Origin: Cytophagales bacterium
GTDB taxonomy: Bacteria > Bacteroidota > Bacteroidia > Cytophagales > 172606-1
Reading direction: 5' to 3'
Assembly (NCBI GenBank): GCA_030446715.1
Contig: JAUJMU010000001.1
Location: 783,297-847,296 of the forward strand
DNA length: 64,000 nucleotides
Shown here in pieces: positions 52,368 through 61,250 of this stretch (positions are counted from its first letter, which is position 1; each line of letters begins with the position of its first letter). The position numbers and the translations under genes were made by a program. The notes beneath the pieces are model-generated. The model saw nothing but the letters and a program-made list of their open reading frames with translations, was not told where the DNA came from and made no database searches.

Positions 52368-52805
52368 CTATTCAGTAAAATTTACTGAATCGGCGGTTGA
52401 GGACTTTGCTTCCCATGCCTGAAATGCCTCAATATCTCCCGCAAAAGACCCTAGTGCCCATATAATCAGCGCAAAATCATCGGTAAAGCCCAATACCGGC
52501 AGCACATCAGGCACAAAATCGAAAGGCAGTACAAAATAAGTAAGTATAGCCACAATCTTTGTGAGCGTCTGCCATGGTACGGTGCGGTAAGTACCCAAAC
52601 GGTAAGCATTTACCATCCGCATCATCGTCCGGAGGCTATCCAGTACTGGCACATTGGTTTGCTTCTGGGCAATGGTGTTAATATGCCTGCCCACCTGCTG
52701 GAGCAGAAATAATAACTTACTGCGGTCCTTCAGGTAAGCAGAGGCTCTTTGTTGCGCCTTCCGGTAAAAAACCGACTGAATTACTTTTTGTGCTAATCCC
52801 GGCAT
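52368..52805 (-). CDS. YkvA family (DUF1232) membrane protein
   Basis: A 145-residue protein with the YkvA/DUF1232 core AILTYFVLPFDFVPDVLPVLGFTDDFALIIWALGS, a re-entrant or membrane-associated helical pair, after an N-terminal polar half. Function is unknown. It is the upstream neighbour of tatA, 97 nt away on the same strand. Confidence 0.9.
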   Translation of the reverse strand: MPGLAQKVIQSVFYRKAQQRASAYLKDRSKLLFLLQQVGRHINTIAQKQTNVPVLDSLRTMMRMVNAYRLGTYRTVPWQTLTKIVAILTYFVLPFDFVPDVLPVLGFTDDFALIIWALGSFAGDIEAFQAWEAKSSTADSVNFTE

Positions 52806-53153
52806 AGAGACTAAAGGATTAATAAGTTCGGGTTGGAAAATCAGGTATGATCCAGAAACATCCGGTTAACAACTGTACCACCGTATGCGTTCGGATTCTT
52901 CAAAGAATCGGAAAATAATTGTATACAGAGAAGCAAAAAGAACTTTTCAAAAATATTTTTATCTAATTAATCATCAGCTTGAACGACATAAAACACTCAG
53001 TGGTAGAAAATAAAAGTTGCATGATTCTTATAGATGTTATACTTGGATCATATTTGATTGGACAAATATCCGAAGACTGTCGCCGAAGAGCTTTTTCATT
53101 TGAAAAAACAACTCTTTGGTAACTGGCTTACCACTCTCAGCCTGATTTAATGG
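52806..53153. other. AT-rich intergenic region, no gene
   Basis: The gap between YkvA and the 520-residue gene is markedly AT-rich compared with the flanking sequence. It contains short palindromes such as TTTTTCATTTGAAAAA near 53093 but no open frame with family features. It probably contains promoters for the two diverging genes. Confidence 0.45.
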
Positions 53154-54716
53154 ATGAAGTACAATGCTTTAACCGGATACAACAAAATGGATTCATTAAC
53201 GGAACTAATACGATTAGTAACCAAAAAGAGAATTAAGAAAGTAGAATTATTCGATGAAAGCAGTCGGAATAAGTCTAGTAATTATTTTAAACTTTTTGAA
53301 GGTATTCACTCAGGACATTACCGTTCGGATTCGGATGCGGCAAGGGACATCTACAATTGCGATCCCTCCGAAAAAAAGTATCTGATCTTAAAAACACGTC
53401 TCAAACAAAAGCTGCTGAACACCCTGTTCTTCTTAGATTTTGAAGATGACAGTATCCCTGAATACCAGAATGCCCAGTACGAATGCAATAAACAACTCTA
53501 CTGCGCCAAAGTGCTGCTGATGAGCGGCTCCAAGCGGATTGCCATTCCCACGCTGGAAAAAACGCTGCGCCGGGCTCAGGAAAGCCAGTTAATAGACATC
53601 GAGTTGGAGTGCGCTAAAATATTGCGGGCTCATTTCAGCACCAGTAATCAATATAAGGAATTTCTGATCTACAAGAGCATTGCTGAACAGGCTGAGCAAA
53701 AGCTTCACGCAGAAAATTTATCTGACAAGTATTATCAGGAATTAGTAGCCATATATGCCAAATCGAAGGCCAATCGCGTAAAAGTGAAAAAACTGGCCGA
53801 AAAATACAGCAGAATCCTACAGGATGACTTCAAGCGATACGATAGCATTAAGCTGAGCATGAACTTCTTTCGTATTAAAACGATGTTTCATCAGTTTTCC
53901 GATGATTATCAGGCAGCTGTGGAAATTACTACCCAGACGGAAGAATACGTAAAGCGTACGCTTAAATTTCAGCCCCCAACCCGCCTTGAGGAGCTAGCCA
54001 TTCAGAAGATGAACTTTTTCCTGCACCTGAAGGATTTTTCGCGGGGAGGGGCTCATGCCGAGAATGCAGCGACGGTTTTTGAAGAAGGCAACAGCAACTG
54101 GTTTACTTTCCACGAGTACTACTTTCTGCTGTGCATGCACACGGAGCATTACATGCAGGCTGCCGAAGTGTTCCATAAAGTGGTGGAGCGGCCCAATTTC
54201 CGGCTGCTGCCGGAGGGCCGCAAAGAGCGGTGGAAAGTTTTTCAGGCGTACATCCATTACATATACAAGACGCAGAAGATACGGGAAATCCGGCCGGTTA
54301 TCCAGAACGCCAAGACGCATTTCCGCCTCAACGAGTTTCTGCTGCAGAAGCCGGCTTTTGCCAAGGAGAAGCGCGGACTGAACACTGCCGTACTGAGCAT
54401 TCAGATTCTGTTTCTGCTCGAGAAGATGGAAATTGATCAGATCAGCGAACGCGTAACTGCTATTGAGAAGTACTGCCGCCGGTATCCCAAAAAAGACGTT
54501 AATTTCCGGAGCGAGTGTTTTATCAGTCTGCTGGTAAACATGAAAAGTGAAAATTACCGGTTCTACCAAACCCGGAAGGCATCCGAAAAGATGCATGAGG
54601 AATTGAAGTCCATGTTGATGGAATACCACGGCGGTAACCGGGCTCTGGAAGTGCTGCCCTACGAATTCATGTGGAACCGGGTGCTGGAAAAGCTGAAAAG
54701 TTATAAGTATGGTTAA
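53154..54716 (+). CDS. Hypothetical protein, possibly helical-repeat
   Basis: A 520-residue cytoplasmic-looking protein without signal peptide or membrane helix. It is Lys/Glu-rich and helical throughout, with pairs of amphipathic helices (for example TLEKTLRRAQESQLIDIELECAKILRAHF and AAEVFHKVVERPNFRLLPEGRKERWKVFQAYIHY) in the style of TPR-like repeats, but I cannot name a family. The first third is AT-rich while the last third has the GC content of its neighbours, which could reflect a foreign or rapidly changing N-terminus. The start may be ATG 53154 or ATG 53187 (MDSLTELIR). A bidirectional terminator follows. Confidence 0.75.
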   Translation: MKYNALTGYNKMDSLTELIRLVTKKRIKKVELFDESSRNKSSNYFKLFEGIHSGHYRSDSDAARDIYNCDPSEKKYLILKTRLKQKLLNTLFFLDFEDDSIPEYQNAQYECNKQLYCAKVLLMSGSKRIAIPTLEKTLRRAQESQLIDIELECAKILRAHFSTSNQYKEFLIYKSIAEQAEQKLHAENLSDKYYQELVAIYAKSKANRVKVKKLAEKYSRILQDDFKRYDSIKLSMNFFRIKTMFHQFSDDYQAAVEITTQTEEYVKRTLKFQPPTRLEELAIQKMNFFLHLKDFSRGGAHAENAATVFEEGNSNWFTFHEYYFLLCMHTEHYMQAAEVFHKVVERPNFRLLPEGRKERWKVFQAYIHYIYKTQKIREIRPVIQNAKTHFRLNEFLLQKPAFAKEKRGLNTAVLSIQILFLLEKMEIDQISERVTAIEKYCRRYPKKDVNFRSECFISLLVNMKSENYRFYQTRKASEKMHEELKSMLMEYHGGNRALEVLPYEFMWNRVLEKLKSYKYG

Positions 54717-54748
54717 CCGGGAGTGAGTTATAAGTATTGAGTAGTGAA

Positions 54749-54776
54749 AAAGAGGCGGTTATTCCGCCTCTTTTTT
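54749..54776. terminator. Bidirectional terminator before pyrF
   Basis: A perfect 10-bp stem (54749-54758 with 54764-54773) ending in TTTTTT, between two converging genes. Confidence 0.9.
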
Positions 54777-54780
54777 GGAA

Positions 54781-55638
54781 TCAGGCAAAGTATTCACCAA
54801 GCAGCCGTTCCATATGAGCCTGCACTTTCTGAGCCTCGCTTCGTGCCTGCCGGCCAAAGTCAGTACCGCCGGAAGCATAGATGATAGCCCTCGACAAGTT
54901 GACCAGCAGACCGCACCTGCTGTTCATGCCAGCCCGGCTTACAGCTTCCAGATCACCGCCCTGCGCACCCACACCAGGGACCAGCAGAAAGTGATCCGGA
55001 ATCATTCTGCGGATTCCCGCCAGTTGATCGGCCCGCGTAGCTCCCACCACATACATCATCCTGTCCGTGTCAGCCCAGCCTGCTGAGGTGCTGATCACCC
55101 GCTCAAAAAGATATTCTTTTTGCGGCGTCCCATCCCCAATGCCCGTTTCAACGGAGTCCGGCTGCAGGGTCAGTTTCTGAAAATCACCACTACCTGTGTT
55201 GGAAGTGAGTGCCAGCAGAATTACCCACTTACCGGCACAGTCAAGAAAAGGAGTAACGGAGTCAGCGCCCATATACGGCGCTACTGTAACCGCATCAAAG
55301 GGCATCTGCTCAAAGAACGCCCTTGCGTACAAACCGGAGGTGTTGCCGATATCGCCCCGCTTTGCATCAGCGATGGTAAAAAAATGTTCCGGTATGTATT
55401 CGGCTGTTTTCTGCAGGCTTTCCCAGCCTTTCGGACCCATTGCCTCATAGAAAGCCGTATTCAGTTTATAGGCAACGCAGTAGTCGGCGGTGGCATCAAT
55501 AATCTGTTTATTGAAGGCAAAAATCGGGTCCGGCTCCTGGTGCAGGTGCGGAGGAATCTTCCGGATGTCGGTGTCAAGCCCTACGCACAGGTAAGTGTGT
55601 TTCAGGCTGATCTGGTTGAATAGTTCTTCCGCGGTCAC
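54781..55638 (-). CDS. pyrF: Orotidine 5'-phosphate decarboxylase
   Basis: A 285-residue type 2 OMP decarboxylase, last step of UMP synthesis. Core: [46 protein letters not shown], the catalytic [24 protein letters not shown] (Asp-Lys-x-x-Asp), and [35 protein letters not shown]. Start is taken as GTG at 55638; the longer frame to 55704 overlaps a terminator-like hairpin and has no family match. pyrD lies three genes upstream. Confidence 0.93.
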   Translation of the reverse strand: MTAEELFNQISLKHTYLCVGLDTDIRKIPPHLHQEPDPIFAFNKQIIDATADYCVAYKLNTAFYEAMGPKGWESLQKTAEYIPEHFFTIADAKRGDIGNTSGLYARAFFEQMPFDAVTVAPYMGADSVTPFLDCAGKWVILLALTSNTGSGDFQKLTLQPDSVETGIGDGTPQKEYLFERVISTSAGWADTDRMMYVVGATRADQLAGIRRMIPDHFLLVPGVGAQGGDLEAVSRAGMNSRCGLLVNLSRAIIYASGGTDFGRQARSEAQKVQAHMERLLGEYFA

Positions 55639-55702
55639 GTGGTAGGAGTTTGGATGAAGAAGAAAACCGGCCCGTAAATTCCGAGGAATGATCCGGAAAA
55701 AC

Positions 55703-55743
55703 AAAAGTCCTGCCGGACATGGGTGACGACCAGGAGGACTTTT
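55703..55743 (-). terminator. Terminator-like hairpin after lolA
   Basis: A perfect 9-bp stem, AAAAGTCCT with AGGACTTTT (55703-55711 and 55735-55743), then GTTTTT on the minus strand. It lies between lolA and pyrF. Confidence 0.65.
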
Positions 55744-55765
55744 TTGAATAAGAAAGGAGCAGTGA

Positions 55766-56407
55766 TCAGCGAAGATCTACTACCTCTACATTCCGGTATT
55801 TCGCCTTGTCAAATACAAAAGTTTTATCATCCACATCTACCGGAGTAAAATTGGTAATAAGATAGTTTTGGCGGTTTCCATTTTTCTCAAAAGTCTTAAA
55901 ACTTTTGATTGAACGGTCCTTACGGTTCACCATGAGTCTGATCTTGTAAATCTGATTGTTTTTACTTTCCGGAGTCAGGTCAATGACGTCGTACATCTGG
56001 CCACCTTCCTTTTTCTGTTCCACATACGTGTACTTATACCCTTTCTTGTAGATGGTATAGATATTGGTCGGCGTGATGGCATCTTCTTCCGGCTGATAGT
56101 CGGAAATATTCACCTCGTTAGATTCTTTCAGATACGTCCATACGGTAGAGCCGTTATTAATCACTTCCTGATCAGCCATTTTCAGGTAAAATTTACCATT
56201 CTTGACAGTGATATTGCCCGAAGTATTTTCCTTGACGCCCGAGTTTTGATTCTCAAGCGTATAGGTAAAAGCCGCCCGAAAGGCAGGTATGGTTTTGTAC
56301 TTGGCACTCATTGCCTCCAGAATCTCTCCGGCTTTCGGATCATTCTGCGCCTGAGCAGTCATGAAAACAGCGGCCAGCAATACCGCCAAAAGCTTAAATT
56401 TTCTCAT
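55766..56407 (-). CDS. lolA: Outer membrane lipoprotein carrier protein LolA
   Basis: A 213-residue periplasmic LolA: signal peptide ([21 protein letters not shown]), then the half-barrel domain ([64 protein letters not shown]...). It ferries lipoproteins released from the inner membrane to the outer membrane. It follows ftsK by 95 nt, a conserved order in Bacteroidota, and links with the lipoprotein enzymes elsewhere in the window. Confidence 0.92.
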   Translation of the reverse strand: MRKFKLLAVLLAAVFMTAQAQNDPKAGEILEAMSAKYKTIPAFRAAFTYTLENQNSGVKENTSGNITVKNGKFYLKMADQEVINNGSTVWTYLKESNEVNISDYQPEEDAITPTNIYTIYKKGYKYTYVEQKKEGGQMYDVIDLTPESKNNQIYKIRLMVNRKDRSIKSFKTFEKNGNRQNYLITNFTPVDVDDKTFVFDKAKYRNVEVVDLR

Positions 56408-56502
56408 TTTATTGTTTTAAAGTATTTCGATACAATTCACAAAGAACCGGGACAAGACCGGTGCCTGGTCACACCTGGCAGGTATCTCCAGCCGGCTTGG
56501 CC

Positions 56503-59001
56503 TTATTCATCTGTCTTTTTCAATAATTGTTCCAAACTGTGCTCGTCCGGAATTAAAACTTCCCGTGCCTTGCTTCCTTCAAAAGGTCCTACAACACCGG
56601 ATGCCTCCAGTTGATCAATCAGGCGGCCGGCACGGTTATAGCCTAATTTGAGACGGCGTTGCAGCAGTGAGGTGCTGCCCTGCTGGTGCGTAACGATGAT
56701 GCGGGCAGCATCCTCAAACAGGGGATCGCGGTTCCTGGGATCAAAGTCTTCTTTGGCTTCCCCGCTGTCATCCCCCTCAAATTCGGGCAACTGATAAGCT
56801 GAAGTGTAGCCTCGCTGTGAACCGATGAACTCGCAGATACGCTCTACTTCGGGCGTATCTACAAAGGCACACTGCAGACGGGTCATGTCGGAGCCCATCT
56901 TTAACAGCATATCTCCTTGTCCGACAAGCTGTTCGGCACCACCTTCGTCGAGGATTGTACGCGAATCGATTTTTGAGGTTACCCGAAACGACAATCGGGC
57001 CGGAAAGTTGGCTTTGATCAGGCCCGTAATTACGTTTACGGACGGCCGCTGCGTGGCGACCACCAGGTGGATACCGGTAGCCCGGGCAAGCTGAGCCAAA
57101 CGGGCAATGGGAAGTTCTACCTCCTTGCCCGCCGTCATCATCAGATCAGCCAACTCATCAATGACCAGTACGATATAGGGCAAAAAGCGGTGGCCTCTCT
57201 CAGGATTCAGGCGGCGGCCGATAAACTTGTGGTTATACTCTTTGATCTGGCGTACATTGGCTTCTTTCAGCAGCTCGTAACGCGTATCCATCTCAATGCA
57301 GAGTGAATTAAGCGTGTGCACTACCTTTTTGGTGTCGGTGATGATCGCATCTTCATTGCCGGGCAGCATGGCCAGGTAGTGCCGCTCAATTTTGTTAAAC
57401 AGCGTCAGTTCTACCTTCTTGGGGTCAACCAGAATGAATTTCAGCTGAGAAGGGTGTTTCTTGTAAATCAGTGAGGTAAGAATTACGTTGAGTCCCACCG
57501 ACTTCCCCTGACCGGTAGCCCCTGCCATCAGCAGGTGCGGCATTTTGGCCAGATCCGTTATGTATACTTCATTGGAGATGGTTTTGCCCAGCACGATGGG
57601 CAGGTCACGGTCATTCTTCAGGAACGCCGGTGAAGCCAGCACCGACCGCATGGAAACCATCTCGCGGTTTTTATTCGGCACTTCAATGCCGATGGTGCCC
57701 TTGCCGGGGATAGGTGCAATGATACGGATGCCCAAAGCAGCCAGGTTAAGGGCAATGTCATCTTCCAGACTTTTGATCTTGGAGATACGCACCCCCGCTT
57801 CGGGAATGATCTCGTAGAGGGTAACGGTAGGCCCGATGGTCGCCTTGATGGAGGCAATGCCGATGCCGTAGTGCCCCAGCGTTTCCACGATCTTGTCTTT
57901 ATTGGCCTGCAGTTCTTCTACCGATACCTGCGCCCTGGTCACTTCGTACTCACTCATCAGGTCAAGCGTGGGGTACTGAAAGTGCGGCAGGTCTAAGGTA
58001 GGGTCGTAATCGGGAAGGTCGGCCAGCGGGAAGTTTTCTTCGGGGCCGGGTCTTTCCACCACCATCACCGGCTCACGGACGGGTTCTATATTCTCGTCCT
58101 CAAAACGGGGCTCAATGCTGAATTCGACCTCTCCGCCGCCCCGTTGTATTTTGGCTGCTCCGTTGGCCGCGCGCCCAACCGTCCCGATGGCCAGTTCCAC
58201 GGTTTCTTCCGCAAACCGCTCCTGCGGGACAGGGTCCGGAAAAGTACCCATATCCAGTTCTTCAAGTACAGCGGGCTGAGGTACGGTACGGACAGCCATT
58301 GGTGGCGGAACCATGGTGATTTCTTCCTGCCGGGCCAGCTCAATTTCCTGAATAGCCGTGTTTATTTTCGTATTGAAACCTTTGATGGAGGTTACATTGA
58401 AAAAATAGATAATGAATACGATCAGGGAAAACGCAATCAGCAGCAGGGTGCCCCAGCCGACCAGACTATCTGACCACACGGCGGCTTCGTAGCCGATGCC
58501 GCCGCTCAGGAAGCCCAGCGTTTCCGCTTTTCTGGAAGAAAGCACCAGATAACCCAGCAGAAAGCTGATCCATAAAGCGGCAAACAGGCAAAAACGGGTC
58601 AGTGAACCGACCGGAAACAACTCGCGGCGGAACACTACTTTGTAACCACCGAGAAAGAAGATTGGAATAAACAGAAAAGCGGCTATGCCAAACCATTTAA
58701 AAATGAACCAATGGGAAACAATAGCCCCAAGCAGGCCAAGCCAGTTTTCCGTATCCGCGCCCGACTCACGTACGGAGGCATCCAGCAGCCCTTCCACCGT
58801 ACTTTGATCTGCTTTGCCGGTAAACAGGTACGAGATAAAGGCAATGGTCAGGAAAACAGAAGCAAAAAGTCCGAAAAAACCAAAGGTCAGCTGGAAGCGC
58901 CGGTCGAACCGCATGATGCCCAGGGGAGCCTTTTCCGGCTTCTTTTTCTCTTCTTCTTTCCGGGGGGGCGGGGTATTTTGCCGGAGGGTATTTTTTGCCA
59001 T
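56503..59001 (-). CDS. ftsK: DNA translocase FtsK/SpoIIIE
   Basis: An 832-residue translocase: N-terminal membrane helices (about 40-210), a linker, then the motor domain with Walker A MAGATGQGKSVGLNVILTSL, Walker B YIVLVIDELADLMM, and a C-terminal gamma (winged-helix) domain (TSLLQRRLKLGYNRAGRLIDQLEASGVVGPFEGSKAREVLI). It pumps DNA during division and activates XerCD recombination; xerC lies in the same window. The ATG at 59001 is preferred to 59022. Confidence 0.96.
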   Translation of the reverse strand: MAKNTLRQNTPPPRKEEEKKKPEKAPLGIMRFDRRFQLTFGFFGLFASVFLTIAFISYLFTGKADQSTVEGLLDASVRESGADTENWLGLLGAIVSHWFIFKWFGIAAFLFIPIFFLGGYKVVFRRELFPVGSLTRFCLFAALWISFLLGYLVLSSRKAETLGFLSGGIGYEAAVWSDSLVGWGTLLLIAFSLIVFIIYFFNVTSIKGFNTKINTAIQEIELARQEEITMVPPPMAVRTVPQPAVLEELDMGTFPDPVPQERFAEETVELAIGTVGRAANGAAKIQRGGGEVEFSIEPRFEDENIEPVREPVMVVERPGPEENFPLADLPDYDPTLDLPHFQYPTLDLMSEYEVTRAQVSVEELQANKDKIVETLGHYGIGIASIKATIGPTVTLYEIIPEAGVRISKIKSLEDDIALNLAALGIRIIAPIPGKGTIGIEVPNKNREMVSMRSVLASPAFLKNDRDLPIVLGKTISNEVYITDLAKMPHLLMAGATGQGKSVGLNVILTSLIYKKHPSQLKFILVDPKKVELTLFNKIERHYLAMLPGNEDAIITDTKKVVHTLNSLCIEMDTRYELLKEANVRQIKEYNHKFIGRRLNPERGHRFLPYIVLVIDELADLMMTAGKEVELPIARLAQLARATGIHLVVATQRPSVNVITGLIKANFPARLSFRVTSKIDSRTILDEGGAEQLVGQGDMLLKMGSDMTRLQCAFVDTPEVERICEFIGSQRGYTSAYQLPEFEGDDSGEAKEDFDPRNRDPLFEDAARIIVTHQQGSTSLLQRRLKLGYNRAGRLIDQLEASGVVGPFEGSKAREVLIPDEHSLEQLLKKTDE

Positions 59002-59024
59002 AGCAGAACAGGAAATGACCAAAT

Positions 59025-60062
59025 TTAAACATTCCGCTCCACAATTGCCCGATTAATCTCCTTTATTAAACCCGGTCCTTCGTAAATAAACCCGGTGTAC
59101 AACTGCACAAGCGCAGCACCGGCTTCAAGCTTCTGAAGGGCATCTTCAGCGGAGCCGATGCCCCCAACCCCGATAATGGGAAAACTGCCGCCCGACTTCT
59201 GGTGCAGGTACCGGATCACTTCCGTAGAACGTTTCTTCAGGGGCTGACCGCTCAAGCCACCCTGGCCAATTGACTGAATGAGAGGTTCAGCGGTGCGCAG
59301 GCCACTCCGGCTGACGGTGGTATTGGCGGCGATTACTCCACTGATGCCCGTGGCCTGCACAATGTCAATGATATCATCCAGCTGGCTGTCGGTAAGGTCG
59401 GGTGCAATCTTGAGCAGTATCGGTTTGGGGCTGCGCTTTTCGCGGTTGCGTGCCTGCAGCGTCTGGAGAATATGCGTGAGTGGGCCTTTTTCCTGCAGTT
59501 CACGCAGATTGGGCGTATTGGGTGAACTTACATTCACCACAAAGTAATCGACCACGTCAAACAGGCCGTCGAAGCACAGAATGTAGTCCTTGACCGCGTT
59601 TTCGTTGGGCGTGAATTTATTCTTACCGATGTTACCGCCGATGATAATATCCGTATGTCGCTTGCGGAGCCGGCGGGCTACTTCCGTGACGCCATCATTG
59701 TTGAATCCCATGCGGTTGATCAGAGCTTTGTCTTCGGGCAGCCGGAAGAGACGCGGCTTATCGTTGCCGCTCTGCGCCTGCGGGGTTACCGTGCCAATCT
59801 CAATGAAGCCGAAGCCCATCTGAGCCAGTTCTTCTACCAGTTCGGCATTCTTATCCAGACCGGCTCCCAGGCCAACGGGGTTTTGAAGGTAAGCCCGAAT
59901 ACTTCGCGTCTGAGCGCCGGGTGATCTGCGGTATAGAGGGGCTTTGAAAAGGGAGGGCACAAGGGGAGCCGGAAAAGCGACCGGGTGCGGGCAAATACAA
60001 AATGGTGGGCTTTTTTCGGCGTCTAACTGAAATAAGACGGGTTTCAGCAGCAACTTATACAT
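59025..60062 (-). CDS. pyrD: Dihydroorotate dehydrogenase (quinone), with internal compensating frameshifts
   Basis: A class 2 DHODH, oxidising dihydroorotate with quinone. From residue 60 on it is normal: [34 protein letters not shown], catalytic Ser in [17 protein letters not shown], and GVIAANTT, with [19 protein letters not shown] near the end. Residues about 17-60 ([17 protein letters not shown]... to SIRAYLQ) do not match the family, but another frame over the same DNA reads [20 protein letters not shown] then [20 protein letters not shown] and GLTF, the expected sequence. An extra base in the T run 60011-60016 and a missing base in the T run 59881-59884 explain this. The gene start [16 protein letters not shown] is typical. 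Confidence 0.85.
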   Translation of the reverse strand: MYKLLLKPVLFQLDAEKSPPFCICPHPVAFPAPLVPSLFKAPLYRRSPGAQTRSIRAYLQNPVGLGAGLDKNAELVEELAQMGFGFIEIGTVTPQAQSGNDKPRLFRLPEDKALINRMGFNNDGVTEVARRLRKRHTDIIIGGNIGKNKFTPNENAVKDYILCFDGLFDVVDYFVVNVSSPNTPNLRELQEKGPLTHILQTLQARNREKRSPKPILLKIAPDLTDSQLDDIIDIVQATGISGVIAANTTVSRSGLRTAEPLIQSIGQGGLSGQPLKKRSTEVIRYLHQKSGGSFPIIGVGGIGSAEDALQKLEAGAALVQLYTGFIYEGPGLIKEINRAIVERNV

Positions 60063-60188
60063 AGTGCAAAGATACTGAAATCACCCGCACCACGGGATTT
60101 GCGCGCCGGCGATACCAGAAACACCGGTGCCCTCAATAACCTGTTTGAGCAGGCTATCCGCGCTGTTGTGTGGCTGGATTACGCCGTT

Positions 60189-60536
60189 TTACATGGATTG
60201 TCCGGCTTTGGAAAGCCAGCTGCCCAGTTTGGAAAGCCGGTCAGCAATTTCTTTTTCTGCCAGGGATGCCTGGGTGGTCAGTTCGCCCAGTGTCGTCATC
60301 ACTTTGCCAATGGCTTTGCCATCCAGCTGGTCTCCGGACAGGAGTTGCCGCAGGTTCTGTAACTCACCGGCAATTTTTGTCAATTCAGGACGGCCATCAT
60401 CTTTAAGCGTTTCAATCCAGCCTCCGATACTTTCCACGGCTGATTCGGTCTCCACGCCGGTAGGCAGGCCTTCGAGGTAGGCAGTAGTAGAATCAATGAC
60501 TTCGGCTTTTTCGGAGGGAGAAGGCTCTCTGTTCAT
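60189..60536 (-). CDS. Small helical hypothetical protein
   Basis: A 115-residue acidic, helical cytoplasmic protein (MNREPSPSEKAEVIDSTTAYLEG... TLGELTTQASLAEKEIADRLSKLGSWL). No family recognised. The ATG at 60536 is taken; upstream sequence in frame overlaps the start region of aroK and is not credible as protein. It is divergent from aroK and 126 nt upstream of pyrD. Confidence 0.65.
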   Translation of the reverse strand: MNREPSPSEKAEVIDSTTAYLEGLPTGVETESAVESIGGWIETLKDDGRPELTKIAGELQNLRQLLSGDQLDGKAIGKVMTTLGELTTQASLAEKEIADRLSKLGSWLSKAGQSM

Positions 60537-60694
60537 AATGCTTTGGTTCGGGTTTATAGGATAGCTTGCTGGGTAGAGTGTACGCAGGGCTAGTACTGAG
60601 GGCAGCGGATTTTCACCGTTGGCGGTCTTCCAGATGGTTGAGGGCAATTTTCCTGCTCTATTGGAGGAGGTGGGCACACTGCTTAATTTCGGGC

Positions 60695-61213
60695 ATGAGG
60701 ATAATTTTGGTCGGCATGCCCGGCTCCGGGAAAAGCACTTTAGGAAGAACAGTAGCAAAACGTCTGAATTACGGTTTTTTTGATCTTGATACGTTGATCG
60801 TACAGCAGGAGGGAATGTCTATCCCTGATATTTTTGCCCGGTATGGAGAGGCACATTTCCGCGAAGCCGAACGGACGGCTTTAGCCCGCACCGGGTTCCT
60901 GCAAGGGGCAGTAATCGCGACGGGAGGCGGCACGCCCTGTTTCTTCGATAATATGGATTGGATGAAAAGCCGGGGTATGGTGGTCTGGCTCGATATAGCA
61001 CCCGCAATCATTGCCTCCCGGCTGACGGGAAGCCTGAAAGCCAGCCAGCAACGTCCCCTGTTTGCCGGCAAGAGCAAGGAGGAGATTATCGAAACCCTGA
61101 ATAGCATGCATCAGCAGAGGCAACCCTTTTACCGGCTGGCGCAGATCAGGGTGGGGGAGAAGGAGGCGCGGCCCGGTCTGGTGTTGCAGAAACTGAAAGA
61201 CCTCGCAGGTTAA
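60695..61213 (+). CDS. aroK: Shikimate kinase
   Basis: A 172-residue shikimate kinase. Walker A GMPGSGKSTLGRTVAKRL starts at residue 7, followed by the shikimate-binding FFDLDTLIVQQEGMSIPDIFARYGEAHFREAERTAL, the IATGGGTPCF segment, LDIAPAIIASRL and the RPLF lid residue. It phosphorylates shikimate in aromatic amino acid synthesis. The ATG at 60695 gives the standard short N-terminus; an upstream frame start at 60566 is not supported. The stop codon is inside a terminator stem. Confidence 0.95.
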   Translation: MRIILVGMPGSGKSTLGRTVAKRLNYGFFDLDTLIVQQEGMSIPDIFARYGEAHFREAERTALARTGFLQGAVIATGGGTPCFFDNMDWMKSRGMVVWLDIAPAIIASRLTGSLKASQQRPLFAGKSKEEIIETLNSMHQQRQPFYRLAQIRVGEKEARPGLVLQKLKDLAG

Positions 61214-61227
61214 GCTCCTGCGAGGTC
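61199..61227 (+). terminator. Terminator overlapping the end of aroK
   Basis: A perfect 11-bp stem, GACCTCGCAGG with CCTGCGAGGTC (61199-61209 and 61217-61227). The first arm codes for the last aroK residues. Few T follow, so it may be bidirectional or factor-dependent. Confidence 0.7.
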
Positions 61228-61250
61228 TCCAAAACAGTCTTGCGGAGGGA

